Positions 43,024 through 56,045 of a stretch of 64,000 nucleotides of DNA are shown here, piece by piece. The stretch comes from Embiotoca jacksoni. Lineage: Eukaryota > Chordata > Actinopteri > Embiotocidae. A program made the position numbers and the translations under genes. Within the stretch, counting starts at the first letter, position 1; each line of letters starts with the position of its first letter. The stretch spans positions 18,312,224 through 18,376,223 of the forward strand of contig JAKOON010000005.1 of assembly GCA_022577435.1 (NCBI GenBank). Reading direction: 5' to 3'. A model generated the notes under the pieces. It was not told the DNA's origin and made no database searches. It saw only the letters and a program-made list of their open reading frames with translations.

Positions 43024-43227
43024 TTACACAGACGAGGCAAAGACATTTTTGGAAAGGTCAAGCCATGCAGTTTCCGAGAATATCCGGGTTTTTTTTTTAA
43101 CCATAGTTACTTGTGAAGAAATACTTTTAAAAGATGTGCCTTTTCTGACTTTCACCTCAGATACTCTTGTTTCAAATTCTGCTGTTGTGAAAGTGTTCTT
43201 TTTAGTTTTTGGTGGCATCTCTATCAA
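43024..43227 (-). pseudogene. relic of a Myb/SANT-like DNA-binding protein (Harbinger-type transposon or derived gene)
   Basis: The minus-strand translation begins MPPKTKKNTFTTAEFETRVS and continues SEVKVRKGTSFKSISSQVT. This fits the first helices of the Myb/SANT-like domain typical of teleost NAIF1/Harbinger-associated proteins, where F-T-E-LVxEVExRKxxLFGxLSS is the usual pattern. The conserved Trp-containing third helix is not preserved and the frame soon ends, so I treat it as decayed. It lies in repeat-rich DNA. The recognition is by eye from a short stretch, and a chance resemblance is possible. Confidence 0.35.
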
Positions 43228-43479
43228 CTTCTCTTCACTCTTGCTTCACTTCACTTCACTTCACCACTTACTTCTTGATACAGCGTCAGACAAACGGGTG
43301 TCCTTATATGGAGAAACAGGGGCGTGGCCGTATGCTAATTGCGGAGCTCTGACAGGCACCTGTCAATTTAGAATGATTCTGATTCACTAATGGAGCGCAT
43401 GTGTCATGGATCCCACGGTGATTTTGCTTGTGCACAAAGTAAGAACATTTCTACGCAGATTATTAGTGAATGAGGCCCA

Positions 43480-43830
43480 CTGTCCTCAAATTTGGAACAA
43501 AATTTCACTTGGACTCAAAGAGGAACCGGGAATAGTTTGGTGATCAAAGGTAAGATGTCAAAGTCTGTATGATCTCATGTCCGTCCCATCTGTCAGTCCC
43601 AGTCTGGTGAATCCAATATCTCATGAACACCGTGAGGGAATTCCTTCAAATTTGGCACTGACATTAACTTATACTCAAGGATTGACTGATTGGAGTTTAG
43701 TGGTCAAAGGTGACCGTGACCTCATAAAACATGTTTGTGACCATATTTAAATAATTCATACATCAATTATGACAACATTTCACACAAATATCTGAAAGGA
43801 TAAAATCATTATTAGTGTTTTCTGTCCATT
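43480..43830. repeat. second block of the AGGTCA-containing tandem repeat
   Basis: Two diverged units of the family seen at 40.0-40.6 kb. Shared strings are CAAATTTGG, TTCACTTGGACTC, TGGTCAAAGGT and GTGACCTCAT, ending in ACATTTCACACAAATATCTG. Confidence 0.6.
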
Positions 43831-46590
43831 GTTCAATATCATTACTGAGGAGCAGAGGGGGAGATTGAGACCATAGTTCATCCACGTCTTAGAATTCATA
43901 TATTCTTTTCAGCAACGTCTAAATGAGTTTGGACAAAAATGCATGTACACTAAGACTAAGCGGACACACATTTCTCTTGATTACTATTTTTTTCCTTCCA
44001 CAATCACATTAATTTCCAATTAGCTTAAGCTAATGTCGTTTTATTATTAGTTAACACAGTAAAACAAAATGGACTCGCAGGAGAAAAAAATAACCGGACA
44101 CACCAACTCCATCTGTCTTACTCTTCTCAACACATCCCACAACACTTTATCTCTGCTCCGTAGTACTTAAGTCCACTATTAAGCAGTAAAGATAATTTCA
44201 TTTCTTCATTTCTCCGATCTAAAGGTAAACTAGCTAGTGACCACGCCGACCTTTGCTCTCTCGTAGTTACTTTCTCTTTCTTTCTTTTTTTTAATTTTTT
44301 TTTACCTGTCAGCATTCCTACCTCTACAGACACTCACTGCCCCTTGTGGGCATTTAAAAGAACTGCAGTATTAAACCTACACTACAGTTTAACTCTAGTA
44401 AAGTCCTTACAACAGAACCTTACAACATTAGAAGAATCCAACTATGCAACAACTACCACGTGAGCAGCAGGTCGGAAGAAAAAACCCTCCCCTTTAATAG
44501 GAATAAAAACCTCCGACAGAACCAGACTCGGAGGTGGGCGGCCATCTGTTGGGGTGAGGGGAGAGCGGTGAGAGAAAAGAACAGCATAGAGATACAGGGG
44601 ACACTAAACTGTTGTTGGGCCAGTAAGTGCTAGCCAGAAACATGCAGCTCCAGGACCAGGGATACCTGCAAAAAAAAAAAAGAAAAAAAAAAAGGCCAAA
44701 ACAATAAACAAAACTACGAGAGAAGGCGCAAAGTTAATGTGATGTAATGGCGGTATTTAATTGCACGGAGAATGAAAGTATCTATGATCCTGTGCAAGAT
44801 TTGTGATTCTTTTTTTTAAATTTGCATTTGTACATGTTCCACCCTTTTATTTCTAACTGGGACTGACTGACTTGGTTTTAATTTCTTGTGTGAAACCTGT
44901 CAAGTTTATTTACTCATGTTAAAACAACACAGGAAAAAACTCCTGAGACTTTTAATTCAGCCAACAAAGGTAACTTTGAATTAGAAGCCACGGGTGTTTT
45001 TTTTTCACTGTTGAATCAAAAGACTAACACCAGGCTGCGAACCTGAAAGAATATTTTTTTCACTTTCATATTAATGTGCATATTTGGGCAGCAACTTTTT
45101 TTGCATGCGTTTTGGAACTTTCCCCCTCGGGGCATGTTTTGTTCAATTCATGTTTTTTTTTTTTGTTTTTTTTTCTCTCTAAAGCAAAATGCTCAACTTC
45201 CTGCTGTGGTGACATTATGACATCTTCATCAAGCAAAACAGGACTTGTAGTCAATGACATTTATCTTTACAAGAGCTAAAAGGTGATATGAGACAATAAT
45301 GTCACAAATATGCAGCTTTGCTCCAAAGACACCTACAGTACAAAGAAAATAATATACCTGTAGCAAATATAAGTGATGCTAAAATTCAGAAATACTGTAA
45401 TTTTGAATCTGTGTTCTTAGCTTCAGCCTAAGACTTACAGTATATTTGCCCCTATCACAAGCTCTAACTGTTGAGAAATCACAAGAGGGACATCTGTGAA
45501 CGATCTGAGTTCAGTTTTGTGTTTTTAAATCTGCTAGTTATCAATAAGTTGATATATTGAACACTTAACATTAGAAACATGTCCAACTAAACCAAATAAG
45601 AAGTTTGATTACATAATTTACTAAAATCAACTAAACAATCAAATATAATTTATCTTACTTTTTTTTTTTTTTTACCTATAAAGTCTGACTATGTTTTTGA
45701 TGTTCAATATCAAACCATCAGAACACAAAATATCTAAAAACATCACCATCTGCAACATATTTCTGTAGTTTATGACATATATTCATGCAGGGCGACAGTA
45801 AAGCTATTCCTTTAGACATGACATCAGACAAACAAATAAAGATCATCCTTTTTTTTTTTTTTCTTTTTTTTTACAAAATGAGCAAAACAAACTGGCTCAT
45901 AATAAATGAGATGAAATAAATGAATTCAATTCTCAGAGGCATTCATATTACAGTTCAATTGTGCACATTGCAACCGCTGATCTTAAAGAATTCTTTATCC
46001 AATCAGGGTTTTCATGAAGTCCCTCCCTACCAGCTCTTATTTACTGCTACGTTGACAGAAGTTGTCCTCTGGCTTCAACATGCAGGATTGTGTGTTGCTC
46101 GTTGTCATTTTCTGTGAAAGGGGATGTCATGTATCATCAAAGATGAGATATTTTCCCTTGCAGATTTCCGAGAAATAAATGCCAGCTAGATCATGACCAT
46201 AGACAGTATACAAGCTTCAAAAGGACATGCCTGTGTGTATGTCATATGCAGGCAATGCTGGGGTAATTGGCTGCAAAACAACGTTTGTTGGAGTGGCAAC
46301 CTGTAAAGCAATATCCTGTTTTGGATTACACTCTTACCGCCAAAGCTGTTTATAGGCATTGGAGCTATTATTATAATTAATGAATAATTTTTTATGGCCA
46401 TTCTAAATTAAAAGAGGCAAAGGTTTTCAGCTGTTTTGTTCTGATAGCCCATTAAAATTTTGTGTTTCATTCATAATCATTCTGTGCTGAATAGCTTGTT
46501 TCAAAGGAAGTTAAGTTGTTTCCAAACTGTTGCTGTGAACAATAAACTATGTTAACATATTGTGACAAGCCCCATTACTCTATCTTCACA
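43831..46590. other. repeat-like intergenic DNA
   Basis: About 44490-44680 (GGAATAAAAACCTCCGACAG ... GGGCGGCCATCTG) resembles a widespread teleost interspersed repeat, without defined ends. The rest is AT-rich with poly-A/T runs (44671-44693, 45660-45674, 45851-45871). No gene recognised. Confidence 0.4.
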
Positions 46591-48159
46591 AACAATGGGG
46601 CTACGGTGCCTGCCACATAGCAGCCAAGAGTGGAAAAGAGAGGAGATCTAATGAATTATGCAGAGAGAGCTTTCTCTCAGCCTGACAGTCTGAAACCAGC
46701 CTGGAGAAAATTGTAAGAGAAGTACGAGTCAGTGCAGCCATCACAAATCCCCCTCCCCTTCCCCCGAGGGACCACCAGGGCCAAGGCCTGTCAGTCAAGC
46801 ACCCTCTTCCTAAACTGTAATCTGGGGACAGCACTGAGAAGCCTGCAGGTCTGATAAAGCCCTGAAAAGATGCCCCAGAAACCAATCCATGGTACTCTGG
46901 GCTCCTGTCAGCGGGAAGGTCGGCAGAGAAAAAGACACCGCAAATGTTCCCTAAATTGCTAACAACAAGCATCAGACTGAGTCCACGCATGGGCTGGAAA
47001 ATCCATCTGCACACTTATCCTGTGCACACTCAACTGGACAAAGCTCAATCACAATCACTAATCCTGACCCCCGTGAGCATGGGCAGAGAGGTGAATTCAC
47101 AATCATCTGATTGTCTGACCTCTGCCTTGTTAGTGCATGGAGCGAGAGAATTTCCTTTTTATTTTAATGACGCGTGGCTTCCCTCCCTGGCAGGCAGCTG
47201 AGTGCGGGGCAGCAAGAGCACAGTGTGGTAATGAGAGGCCAGAAGGTTTAGGTGTCTTCAAACCACAACACATAGAAGAGACTTAATATGGACGTGTTTT
47301 TACCAGCCCTGGAGGAAACGGAGAGCTGAATGAATATTCATGGGGCGGTGATGAATTGTGTTGCCTACAGCATCGTGCCACTTTGAGGGCTCTCATGCTG
47401 GTTCTTTTATCACAGGAGGTCCTTGGCACTGAACCTCATGGGCCACAACACGGCGTTCCAGCATCCAACTACCAATTATCATCTGAGATCATTAACTTGT
47501 TATGTTGACACAAACACTGCAATTCCAGATGCCCCTCTTTATTCAAATGACCCTATTCATGAGGAGTGGTGGACTGAGTTGATTGGATTTTTTTCTTGCA
47601 TGCCTCGCAATCACTCAACAAGTGATGTTTGGACACAAAATTAATGAACAGCGTGCAATGCTTTGAACTGTGTGCATGCTGTGTTTTGAGATGGATAAAC
47701 AAGCTTTATAATATCTTTCAAAGTATGCATCAACACAGATTGATACAGTAATAGCATGATCTTGAACGTTTACGCTTTGTTTCGGTCAGGCAGAAGCCTC
47801 CTCATAATGACGGGAAGTCACAAGGCAGAGATATAAAGGGATGGAGGGACAGGGGCGGAGTTGGGTGGCAGGGTGGAGGGCCTGGGGATTGAGCAGCGTC
47901 ATGTACCGCAGCCCCAGACGGGTGATTCATACCAGCTTCATCACTGGCAACAGACAGGACATCCAGGCCTTTATTACCTCCATCCATCACCATCACTTCA
48001 TCAATCTGCGCTCCTGTGAGCCAGCTCTCCAACCAGTCCCCAAACACCCATCCCAATGTGCTGCCGGACAGAGATTTACACCCACCGACTAACATCCTCT
48101 GCCTCTCCCGCTTTAACACGCACACAAAACGAGAGATGAGCTTTTATGTCAACTTCAGA
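46591..48159. other. non-coding block of higher complexity
   Basis: About 46600-47480 is less AT-rich, lacks simple repeats and has homeodomain-type TAATGAATTATG/TTAATGA motifs. It could be conserved regulatory DNA. No exon or RNA gene is recognised. Confidence 0.35.
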
Positions 48160-48163
48160 CACG

Positions 48164-48217
<54 letters not shown>

Positions 48218-48221
48218 CGCG

Positions 48222-48252
<31 letters not shown>

Positions 48253-48264
48253 GCACGCGCGCGC
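48160..48264. repeat. compound (CA)n / (GC)n microsatellite
   Basis: CA dinucleotides interrupted by ATGCGCGCGCGCGC and ending in ACGCACGCGCGCGC. The alternating purine-pyrimidine run is potential Z-DNA. Confidence 0.95.
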
Positions 48265-49000
48265 AGAGTGAGACAGAAAGGGAGTGTGTAAAGGGCATTC
48301 TGCATGGTGTGAAGCTGTTCCCCTCAGGGCCTCAGGCTGACAGGCTATCCTGCATTGTGAAAGCCACTTACACTTCAGCCACATCATACCACCTGCTGCT
48401 GCTGACCAGCGTGTCAGAGAGCCATATCATGATGGATTCACTAAGCTGTGGGAGAATTCATTAAATCATTCCCACTGCTCCCACCATTAACAAGATGTAC
48501 AAACTCCCCAACACATACATAACACAGGACTTGATTTTCTTTGAGCCGGACACTTTTTGCAGTCTAATGGGATCAATGGTACAGTCCTGCATTAAATGCT
48601 ACTTAGACACTGTCAGAGAGGTGCTGAGGGAACACGAGACTGTGGTTTGTGGAGGTGTTTCACTGGATTGCATTATATGTTTGTCTGACGTCATTCTGCA
48701 TTTATTACTGTTAACTATTCCATGAAAAGACCAAAACTAACAAAGACCCTTACTCAGAACAATCTGACTTCCCAAACATGTTTCAGACCCAAGAACAACA
48801 GCTTGAAAGTTGTATTAACTGATTTTGGCCAATTGGGGACAGCAGAACGAGCAACAAACAAAAGGCTAATATAATAAATATGTTAGTCAATCCTAACATA
48901 GACACCTGATTAATATATTTGATTATCTTTTGGTCTCCTCCAACTCCTGTCACCTTTAGCTGCTAAAATTACATTCACCAGCCAGCTGCTAACTTTGGTT

Positions 49001-49780
49001 GCGTCTCAATTTGCGTACTTTGGTACTTCAGTTCGCCATCAAAGCTATTCTGCACTAACTGGAAATGGCGACTGCAACGTTGATGATGAAGTGACAATAA
49101 ACATACGGATGGCTTCTCTCCTACAGCAGCGTGGTGGGACTACGCAACAGATTCAGCTTCCTCTGCACCAATTTCAACAGATTGAAAAGAATTGTTGGTA
49201 CCTCCCCTTCCGCTGTGTAACCAAGATGGCGACCGTTGATGGCGAACCTTCCATAGACTCCCATTCAATTTCTCCCATTAAATACAAAATCTCATTTTTT
49301 TTCCCCCACAAGTCATAATGGTTTTATTGGCTGAAGGTACTCCTTATTACTTTTCTGGCAGTCCATCTGAAAATAATCCCGTCACTATTTAGAAATTCGG
49401 CCTCAAAAAACAGTCTGTTTGCTTGGCAGGTGATGTGCTTCTTTATTACAATAAACAGTAACAGACACTGTAGTTTGCAGCCATCAAATGTTTATTAATC
49501 CATAGCTGGAATAGTTCCAACCAAATGCAGTAAGATTTGTCTATTTGTCTAAAATCGTCTATTGTGGCGCAGTCAGGTTTCTGCTATAATGTTCTTGGAG
49601 ATCAAGTCAGATTCACTGCTCGCTCCTCCCCAGCTCATCCCAATAAGGTCACTTCTGTCCCCAAAATAGCAAGACGGCAAGAGCCAAAATACCAAACTCA
49701 GAGCTTTAGAACGGCCGTTCACAAACCAATTGGAGATGCCCCGTTTGTTTGCCGCTTCGTAATTACGCAAATTGAGACAC
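49001..49780. mobile_element. probable MITE with 17-bp terminal inverted repeats
   Basis: The left end GCGTCTCAATTTGCGTA (49001-49017) matches the reverse complement of the right end (49764-49780, GTGTCTCAATTTGCGTA) at 16 of 17 positions. The 780-bp interior has no transposase. Ends of the form TGTGTCTCAATT are common among teleost hAT-type MITEs. No target-site duplication was evident, so the true ends may lie a few bases further out. Confidence 0.6.
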
Positions 49781-51840
49781 AGCCTGTGTCTCTCATGCAT
49801 ATAGCTGGATTTTAGTAAGGCTGTGTACAGCTGCTTTTACATCTGAAAACGTACCCAAATATTAACATTACAAGATGAAAGACACTAAAAAGACAACAAG
49901 AACTGCAGAGTCGGGTGCTAATTTGTGGGTACATATATACAAGCAATCCCTCGCACATTACAGTCCTTTGATCCAGTGTTATAGATATGGACAGTTTTAA
50001 ACAAATGTTACTGTATTTTTGTGGAATTTTTCCAAGTGTGGATTAGTACACATTTGATGGCAGCAAACCACAGTGTCCATGTCTATTGTAACAATGAAGC
50101 ACATCATCCAGTGCAACAGTTGGGCTCATGAGTTTGTTTTTAATCAATTCTGCCCAATAATGTTGGTCTATATTACACACTGCAGAGCTATATCTTACTT
50201 TGGCTATGCAGGCAATATGTTGGCTAAAAGGGAAATACATGGATTAATTCATATTTTAAAAGCAACAGATTACATAAAAACTATAATATCCTAATATCCT
50301 TTAACATACTTGTAGAGCATGAATCCAATCAAATGCAATCCAACACCACAAACTGCAGCCTCAAACCCTCCCAGAGACTTTAATCAACCTCTCTCTGACA
50401 GTCTCTACATAAGCTGAACTTTATAAACTTCAGCATTTATTGCATTCATTTTGCATTGCTTCAAATTGTACTATAAGTCTGCCTGCTACACGCAGAGAGA
50501 GCATTTATCACGGTTTTTCTGTTAACAAAAAGAGAAAGCTCAAAATTGCTCAAGAAAAACGGGTTGCTCTCTGTTTATATTATTAAACTGTCTCATGATT
50601 AATATTTTTTTCCCAGTTTGCTGCAGAAGATTTCCCACTTTAATAAATCATTTTTTTTAATTGGTGTAACATTTGGGTAGAGATACATACTCTTTGTATC
50701 CATGTTCAGGTTGTGAAGGATTTAAAAGGCAAAAAGAAAACCAATCACTTTCGGACATTGTGTCATATTGATTTATAGCTGCTATTATATCCTCCTCTAC
50801 CTATTGTGTACATCCATGTACACAGACCTTTGCCATAGTACATGATGTGACACAGAGGGTGTCATTAGAGAGTATGAATATAGCCAAGTTGGGGGAGATA
50901 AATAAATGTTCTGTTCAGAGAAACATTTCACTCTCTGCCTTGTAAAATTATTGATTTATGTGCCACATAGTGTTTCACTAGCGGCTTTAATTTATTTGAA
51001 AAAGAAACGTTGAATACACCTTTTTTATTGGCTTTTTGAGCCTGAGCTTTGTTTTCTTTTCTAAGATCAAGAACAAAAATAAAACACTGGCTGTGAGAGA
51101 AACACAGTTTCTCAGAGATGTTTACCTGCTTGACCACATGATGGTAACTGATGACAGGGGAGAGAGATGAAAGGGACGGGGGAAAAGGAAGGGGGCTTAA
51201 CAGAGGCAGAGAGGAGAAGACACTTAATGTAAGTGTCCATCAGAGTGCCGATGTTTGGGCAATGGTGGTTTCCGTGGTGACAAAACGAACAGCAAATACA
51301 CTAAGAGAGACATTTTGTGCTTTTGGGGGCACGAGTGGGGAATCTGGTTTTACAAATACCTCCTTGAGTGCTTTATTGAGATGTATTCACAGTGTTTTGT
51401 TCGCAATCTGTTACCGTGTGTGTGTGATCCTGGTGTACTTCTGTGTGGGTTTATATGCATCAGGATGTAGGATTTTACATTCACACCCTCACACGCAGAT
51501 ATAAATAGGCAAGCCAGAATACAGGGGAAAATGAATAATAATTTGTTTCACTGGCAGCTAGTCAAACTTACAGTCTGTCAAAGTAGCGTTATGCAGAGCA
51601 AGCAGAATGCAGAAATCTCACGGCAAATATTTGGTGCGCAGTGCAATAAATCTATCAGCAACTTATTTTTCTGCATATACAGAAGAGATTTATTGTGGTG
51701 AAGATTGGAGATCATGACACAAATTATATCATTTCATTTCCCATCTGCCTTTGTGATCACTTGCTGTTCTGGTGATGAGTGTATGTGCATAGTTTTTTGT
51801 GCCATTTTGCTTATCTATGTCTTAGGCACCTACAGTAAAT

Positions 51841-51842
<2 letters not shown>
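49781..51842. other. intergenic DNA, no gene seen
   Basis: AT-rich, mostly unique-looking sequence. Short open frames have no recognisable content. Confidence 0.45.

Positions 51843-51904
<62 letters not shown>
51843..51904. repeat. (GT)31 microsatellite
   Basis: Perfect alternating GT over about 62 bp. Confidence 0.97.
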
Positions 51905-51905
<1 letters not shown>

Positions 51906-54575
51906 AGCATTATCTCCTCCTCATTCAAGTCATGTCACAGGCCAGACACTCTATTGTCAGGAGAGACTTTCATCCGCTGACTTCAGATGTGCCTGTCATC
52001 CACTCCAATTATACAGAGAGAAATAGGTATTGTTACACTCTGGGGATTGATTCAAGACAAAATATAAAAGTGAAAAGAAGACTACACAATCATCTCCGGC
52101 CATGCGCCACTTGCTTGGAGCCACATATGCTCTCGCTCGCACGCACAGATTCAAAATCACATGGACGAGCAGCTTCAATATCTCCGTGATAACAAATCCT
52201 TACAAGGTAACACAGCCTCACTTCTGTCTAGTGGAGAGCGTCTGGCAGGTAGGTTACAGTAATTTGAAATGGTGAAGGATCGAGCGCTGCACCTCTGCCT
52301 CCGCCTCACTGTCTGGGCGGTAGACCCTCTTTTTATGGAGATAACTGCGGGCTTGATGGAGCAGCTGAGCAACGCTGGGCTTACGACGACTTCAGCTTGC
52401 TGCTGAGAGCAGCTCAGAGTCATTCAAGCATCAGTCAACACCTCTGACATGAACACTTTCTGCATTTTCCTTACTACTCTTCTGGCTGTTCCCTCCTCTC
52501 TCGCTTTCTCTCATACAAAATCAGAATGGATGTCAAGAACCACCACTTACCTCCGAGCACTCATGGGGAACAGCTCCAGTTTATGTAACACCACCCTGCC
52601 ATTGCACTCATATGATGCTACGCTGCCATGTTAGTCATCCTCAACCATTCAGAAACTGCATAAAGCAGCTACAGTAATTGAAACTGTTGAAATGTTCTGT
52701 GAATTCTGGTTCTTGAAAAGTTTTCAGGTGCTCTTTAAGGCCATGTTTTAAATCTACTGCATTATCAGGAAATTCAGCTTTGGATCCATTTACCTCTTCC
52801 GTCATTTCATTAAGTTTGTCACATGTATCCTTGTTTATACGCAAGAGTTGTGATAGCTCAAGATGGAAGACGTCTCAGTTTAGACAATCCCCTTATGTGT
52901 AGTCAACCCTGCATCTCAGCCGAGCCTCCAGTGTCCTTGCTCCTGAATCAGATTCATTGATGTGGAACGCAGTTGGCTGAGATGCTGGGGGGCACGAAAA
53001 GAAGGGATTTGCTCCTTGGCTAAGCCTTTTCTCTAGTGCAGATTCCTATTGGGCCATGAGAGGAGATTTAAACTCTTATACACTGTCAAATGGACACGCA
53101 CGCACACGCACATGCACACGCACAGGCACACTCACATAACGCACACATCTGTTTTCCTGCCATCAATCTCCTAACTCCACCCAGGTTGTTTTGAAAGTGA
53201 TAAATTCAGCCATTTAATATCAATAATTAATAATTTATTACATGCAGCGCACCACAGATTTAGATTAGGTAGTATTTTATCAAGGTAATAGTTGTACCCC
53301 TGAAGGTCATTTTGAATGCTTTTCATTATCCTGCCTGAGTTAATATTCAATAAAGGTGTTTGGTGACTTACTGAGTGACAATATTGGCTAGAAGATAAAA
53401 GAAAAACACTTGAAGGAGGACCTTCAACAGAACTGTGATGCTTGTTTACTACGGTTTCTGCCTAATGATGTCATCTTTTGGGACTGGGCATTGCCACATG
53501 TCCCCACAAGTGATGAAATTCCATATCTCTGTCGGATAAACACGTTTCTTTTTAAAAGGTGTTAAAAGGTGCAACTTCACACAGCAGATAAAGATTGTGG
53601 ATTTCAACAAAAAGATAAGAAATAAATTGGTTTCCCATCAGTTTTTTTTCCCTCCAAAAATGTTTTTTTTTTTTTTTTTTTTTTTTTCAACAATGTATTT
53701 TTAACAGAACTGGCCGCCCACACGATGAACACTTAGCACTGAGTAATCCTCATGAAAAAATATTTTGAGGAATCAGCTTGTGCTATTGTTCGTATTATAG
53801 CTGAAGTAACAACAGATTTGTTTTTGGCGAGCAGTTGCAAAGCCGCTGGTCGAAAGTTGAGCAACTTACGGCTGATGGGCAATGAAAAACGCACAGAGGA
53901 GACTTTCCCTCATGTAGAAAACTGGCAGTGTGGACTTTTTTTTTTTGGTTCTCTTTTTGTAGTGAATAAATGTAAGTGAACCAAGTTATCTTGCTGTCAT
54001 CCCCCTCCTCTCTCCCTCCCTACGCCTGTCTTTCTCCTCTCCGTGTGTCTCGGAAACGCACACATACTCTCTCGCACAAAGCAGGGAAAGTGTCACTATG
54101 GAAACAAGGAGGCGAGATTCTAAAAGCTACCTCTTGAGACGAGAGTTAAGACAACAAAAAGGAGTCCACTGTGTGAGTGGCAGAAAAACAGCAATATACA
54201 CAGAATCTATATTTCTCCCTCCTGTTCTGCCGCTGTGGATGTCATCATCAAGTCGCCTTGTCAGCCCTTTTCACCTTCATCCCGCTGGTTTTTAGCAGAC
54301 TGTGTACGTCTGTGTAGTCACATTTGTGTGCATTTTAATGTACTCCCCTGTGTGCGAGTTTACAGCTGCGCCTGCAGTTAAACGCATGTGGCTCTGTGGA
54401 CAACTGTGTGTGTGGCTCGGGTGTAATATGCACCACACATTTCTTTAATAGGGCTAATCCATTTTAATCCCACCTGCCACAGTTACCTTACAATGATGAA
54501 TGTAAGCCTAAATGAGTTGAGACGCAGAGAAATGCCCGCGGAAGACAGAGGAGGAGGCTGGGAGGGATATTTCTC

Positions 54576-54580
<5 letters not shown>
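51905..54580. other. intergenic DNA, no gene seen
   Basis: Contains a degenerate (CACACG)n tract near 53095-53137 and a poly-T run at 53664-53687. No gene or RNA recognised. Confidence 0.45.

Positions 54581-54609
<29 letters not shown>
54581..54609. repeat. (GT)14 microsatellite
   Basis: A perfect short GT run followed by a degenerate TGTGTTTGTCTTTGTCTGTG tail. Confidence 0.95.
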
Positions 54610-54611
<2 letters not shown>

Positions 54612-55309
54612 TCTTTGTCTGTGTGTACACTTGTGTGTGAATGTGTGTCCGCGCAAGCCTGTGCATGTGTATTTATTAAGGTTTTTCTGCAGCGGCTGAA
54701 ACAGGTTTTTCCCTCCCTGCTCTGTTGAAGGCTATTTTCTGTGGGTCTGCAGGGTCACTGCTGTCCTTAGTGATGTCTCCTGCAAGTGTAATCAGCACCA
54801 TGGACAGCAACACCCATCTCCACCATTGCAGGCACCACAGCAGGCATCCATCTCAATAGACTCAAAGCGGCTCCCTATGCTTAGCTCCTTTCCTTTTTCA
54901 TTCGTGCTGATCTAAAAGAATTGGATAGGTGAAAGCAGACTGCCCATTAGGCTTCAGTCTTGATGTTCTCCTTCGGTCCTTGATCTTTAACAGGAATGGA
55001 AAGGAGATGCAGGAGGGGGAGGGAGGAAAAAGGGAAGCTAATTGTGAAAAACCTGCAGGCAACCACATCTATTAATAAAACCTCTAATGTAAAAACTCCT
55101 AGTGGATAAGTTTCCTGTGTGGTGGCAGATTCACATGATTATGAGGGGGTAAAAATACAGTATAAATCCAGGCTGCTGTTAATAGCACAGTCCTAGTTGA
55201 GCACTTGTTACTATTGAGCCACAGTTTTTAGTGCCAGCGTCACTCACCTGTGGTGGCTCTGAAAAATAGCAGCAATATTAGGAAGCAGAACAGAGATAAG
55301 GAGAGGTTA

Positions 55310-55652
55310 AAAAAAAAAAAAAGAGGAGAAAGGGGAGGGAGAGATAGGAGGAGAATACTACTGTACAGAGTGAGTGGCTGAGTTAGGGTGAGAGAGGGAG
55401 AGATGGGGAGAGCGAGACACAGCGAGAGAGAAAGAGAAAGAGAGAGAGAGGGTGCAGATAGCGGGAGGGGAAAACCTCCTCTCTGAAAGGGATGATGTCA
55501 GTCTCTGCAGCTGAGCCCCGGTCCCCGACTCGATAGGGTGAAGACTCCAGAAACACACCGGCAGGCGCAGCCGCATCCACAAAGAGGGAGGCACGGGTGA
55601 GAGGCAAGCTGAGGGGAGAAGCAGGGAGAGTCTGGTGAATGAAATCCTGCAG
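55310..55652 (+). ncRNA. candidate first exon of an unidentified plus-strand transcript
   Basis: A purine-rich block (GAGAGAGA tracts) passes into a CpG-containing segment and ends at CTGCAG|GTACGT, a good donor at 55653. It would splice to the candidate exon at 59029. No in-frame ATG is available upstream, so it would be 5' UTR or non-coding. The start coordinate is arbitrary. Confidence 0.25.
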
Positions 55653-55803
55653 GTACGTATGCCACATTGTCATCCGTCTACGAGTTCATTCATCAGTGTC
55701 TTTTGATACGTGCTGCCTGCCATTACACTTTAAATCGCTGCCAGCAACTCACTTGTTCAAAGTAATTATCATGTTTTCAGAACGTGTCACAGCAAACCTC
55801 AGG

Positions 55804-55806
<3 letters not shown>

Positions 55807-55851
<45 letters not shown>
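55807..55851. repeat. (GT)22 microsatellite
   Basis: Perfect GT run; it is in inverted orientation to the AC-rich tract that begins 110 bp downstream. Confidence 0.97.
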
Positions 55852-55852
<1 letters not shown>

Positions 55853-55960
55853 AGTGCACACTTCTACATCCCAGTCCCAGCCTGTCTGTGCGAATTTGTG
55901 TGGGTGTGTATATTTTAGTGGGGGTGTGGAAGGAGGGCTCACTGTATGAGGAGGCACAAA

Positions 55961-55964
55961 CACA

Positions 55965-56044
<80 letters not shown>
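55961..56044. repeat. (ACGC)n(CA)n microsatellite
   Basis: About ten ACGC units lead into about twenty CA units. Confidence 0.97.

Positions 56045-56045
<1 letters not shown>

Noticed and set aside
42896..43390. 164-codon plus-strand open frame
   Set aside because: Starts at a non-ATG codon, has no family resemblance, and overlaps a more convincing minus-strand Myb/SANT-like relic.
48016..48387. Frames with long His-Thr or Val-Cys repeats here and at 55.8-56.0, 56.6 and 59.6 kb
   Set aside because: Pure translations of CA/GT dinucleotide tracts.
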